DNA of 64,000 nt from Cladorhizidae sp. MBARI D1340-BT2 (lineage: Eukaryota; Porifera; Demospongiae; Poecilosclerida; Cladorhizidae): assembly GCA_028752905.1 (NCBI GenBank), contig JAQNBH010000022.1, positions 744,001 to 808,000 on the forward strand. The letters are read 5' to 3'. The notes under the pieces were generated by a model. That model was not told the DNA's origin and searched no databases. It worked only from the letters and a program-made list of their open reading frames with translations. A program made the translations under genes and the position numbers. Shown piece after piece: positions 63,894-64,000 of this stretch; the first letter of the stretch is position 1, and each line of letters starts with the position of its first letter.

Positions 63894-64000
63894 ATCAATA
63901 AATGTAGTGGTTTTTCACTGGCAGGCCACCGCTTTGGCAACTGGAAAACGCCAGGAAAGATCGCAAACCTTAACACTTCAAATCACCATAACTTGCTAAT
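63894..64000 (+). repeat. Unit 76, partial (first 107 bp)
   Basis: Start of the next unit, with ttaac, cut by the window end before any class marker. By the 4192-bp period it should correspond to unit 71. Confidence 0.85.

Larger units (their letters stand above)
1..64000. repeat. Satellite DNA array, 734/907-bp units, head to tail
   Basis: The whole window is a tandem array of one repeat family: 75 complete units and one partial, all in the same orientation, with no interruption by unique sequence or a transposon. Units differ by few substitutions plus one 173-bp length polymorphism (24 short, 51 long). Each frame of a unit contains stops, and unit lengths (733-735, 906-908) are not multiples of three, so a protein-coding repeat is excluded. 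Absence of any rRNA-like sequence over 64 kb argues against ribosomal spacer subrepeats. Size, homogeneity and higher-order blocks suggest a centromeric, pericentromeric or subtelomeric satellite of a eukaryote; family and species are not recognised. The array runs off both ends. Confidence 0.97.
57153..64000 (+). repeat. Higher-order block, period 4192 (units 68-72 and 73-76)
   Basis: Units 68, 69, 70 and the start of 71 recur as 73, 74, 75 and 76, offset 4192 bp, with equal lengths 908, 734, 907. Shared rare variants are cctcgag with gggtaaag (68, 73), gaattgtgg in an S2 unit (69, 74), and the T4AG7A3 run with ggttg (70, 75). The second copy is cut by the window end. Confidence 0.9.

Noticed and set aside
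1..64000. CRISPR array
   Set aside because: There are no short repeats separated by unique spacers; the repeat fills the whole unit and adjacent units are nearly identical throughout.
1..64000. Ribosomal DNA spacer subrepeats
   Set aside because: No rRNA gene sequence occurs in 64 kb, far longer than usual spacers, and the unit does not look like 5S or 45S rDNA.
1..64000. Tandem LTRs or nested transposons
   Set aside because: No coding domains, primer-binding sites, terminal inverted repeats with target duplications or orientation changes are visible; unit borders are arbitrary.
1..64000. Telomeric repeats
   Set aside because: No runs of TTAGGG, TTTAGGG or their complements; isolated 'attaggg' in each unit is a single occurrence.
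1..64000. tRNA genes
   Set aside because: TTCGAATC in class B and C units is not accompanied by an A box or a cloverleaf.
1..64000. Assembly artefact made of one copied unit
   Set aside because: Copies differ by many linked, non-random variants and form ordered nested blocks, which a simple artefact would not give; collapse or false duplication at block borders cannot be excluded without reads.

Overview
The window is one uninterrupted block of tandem-repeat (satellite) DNA. I see no gene, RNA gene, transposon, CRISPR array or unique sequence anywhere in it. All copies run head to tail in the same orientation, and the array is cut by both window edges, so it is longer than 64 kb. The sequence is AT-rich, has stops in all frames, and has unit lengths that are not multiples of three. 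A homogeneous array of this size, with higher-order structure and a subrepeat near nucleosome length, points to a eukaryotic centromeric, pericentromeric, knob or subtelomeric satellite. I lean weakly towards a plant, because motifs such as CATAACTT/AAGTTATG recall plant satellites, but I cannot name the family or species.

With the unit start set at 'atcaataaatgtagtgg', there are 75 complete units and one cut unit. They fall into two length classes: 51 long (906-908 bp) and 24 short (733-735 bp). Each unit has a constant part of about 370 bp (counted around the circle) and a subrepeat part made of alternating A and B monomers of about 77-89 bp. An A+B pair is about 173 bp, and the long/short difference is exactly one such pair. 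The pair was lost at two different places, giving two kinds of short unit: S1 (10 copies, B2 joined to B3) and S2 (14 copies, A2 joined to A3). Every S2 copy also carries the linked variant ctgacc in place of ctgccc.

Diagnostic variants define front and middle classes. Class A has ataattag, ggtgat, gggtaaag, then caagatag and cattag. Class B has ataatcag, gttgat or cattgat, aaatttatc, gagtaaag, then caatatag and cattcg. Class C has gaaattag (one base shorter), ggtgat, then caagatag and cattcg. Class D has a B front with an A middle and gtacat instead of gtccat. Unit lengths follow from these: gaaattag removes one base and aaatttatc adds one.

Layout: 1-7819 holds units 1-9 (two short, then seven long). 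7820-26776 holds units 10-32, where class B/C long units alternate with short units in blocks repeated at 5829, 2722 and 3109 bp. 26777-44444 holds units 33-53, with an S2+long dimer of 1641 bp and an 8-unit block of about 6.6-6.7 kb present twice. Units 53-68 (43538-58060) are sixteen long units in a row, with a trimer duplicated at about 2723 bp. 57153-64000 holds a 5-unit block with period 4192 bp. Private mutations shared by units at these distances show that the array grew by duplication of multi-unit blocks, overlaid by unequal crossing-over and gene conversion.
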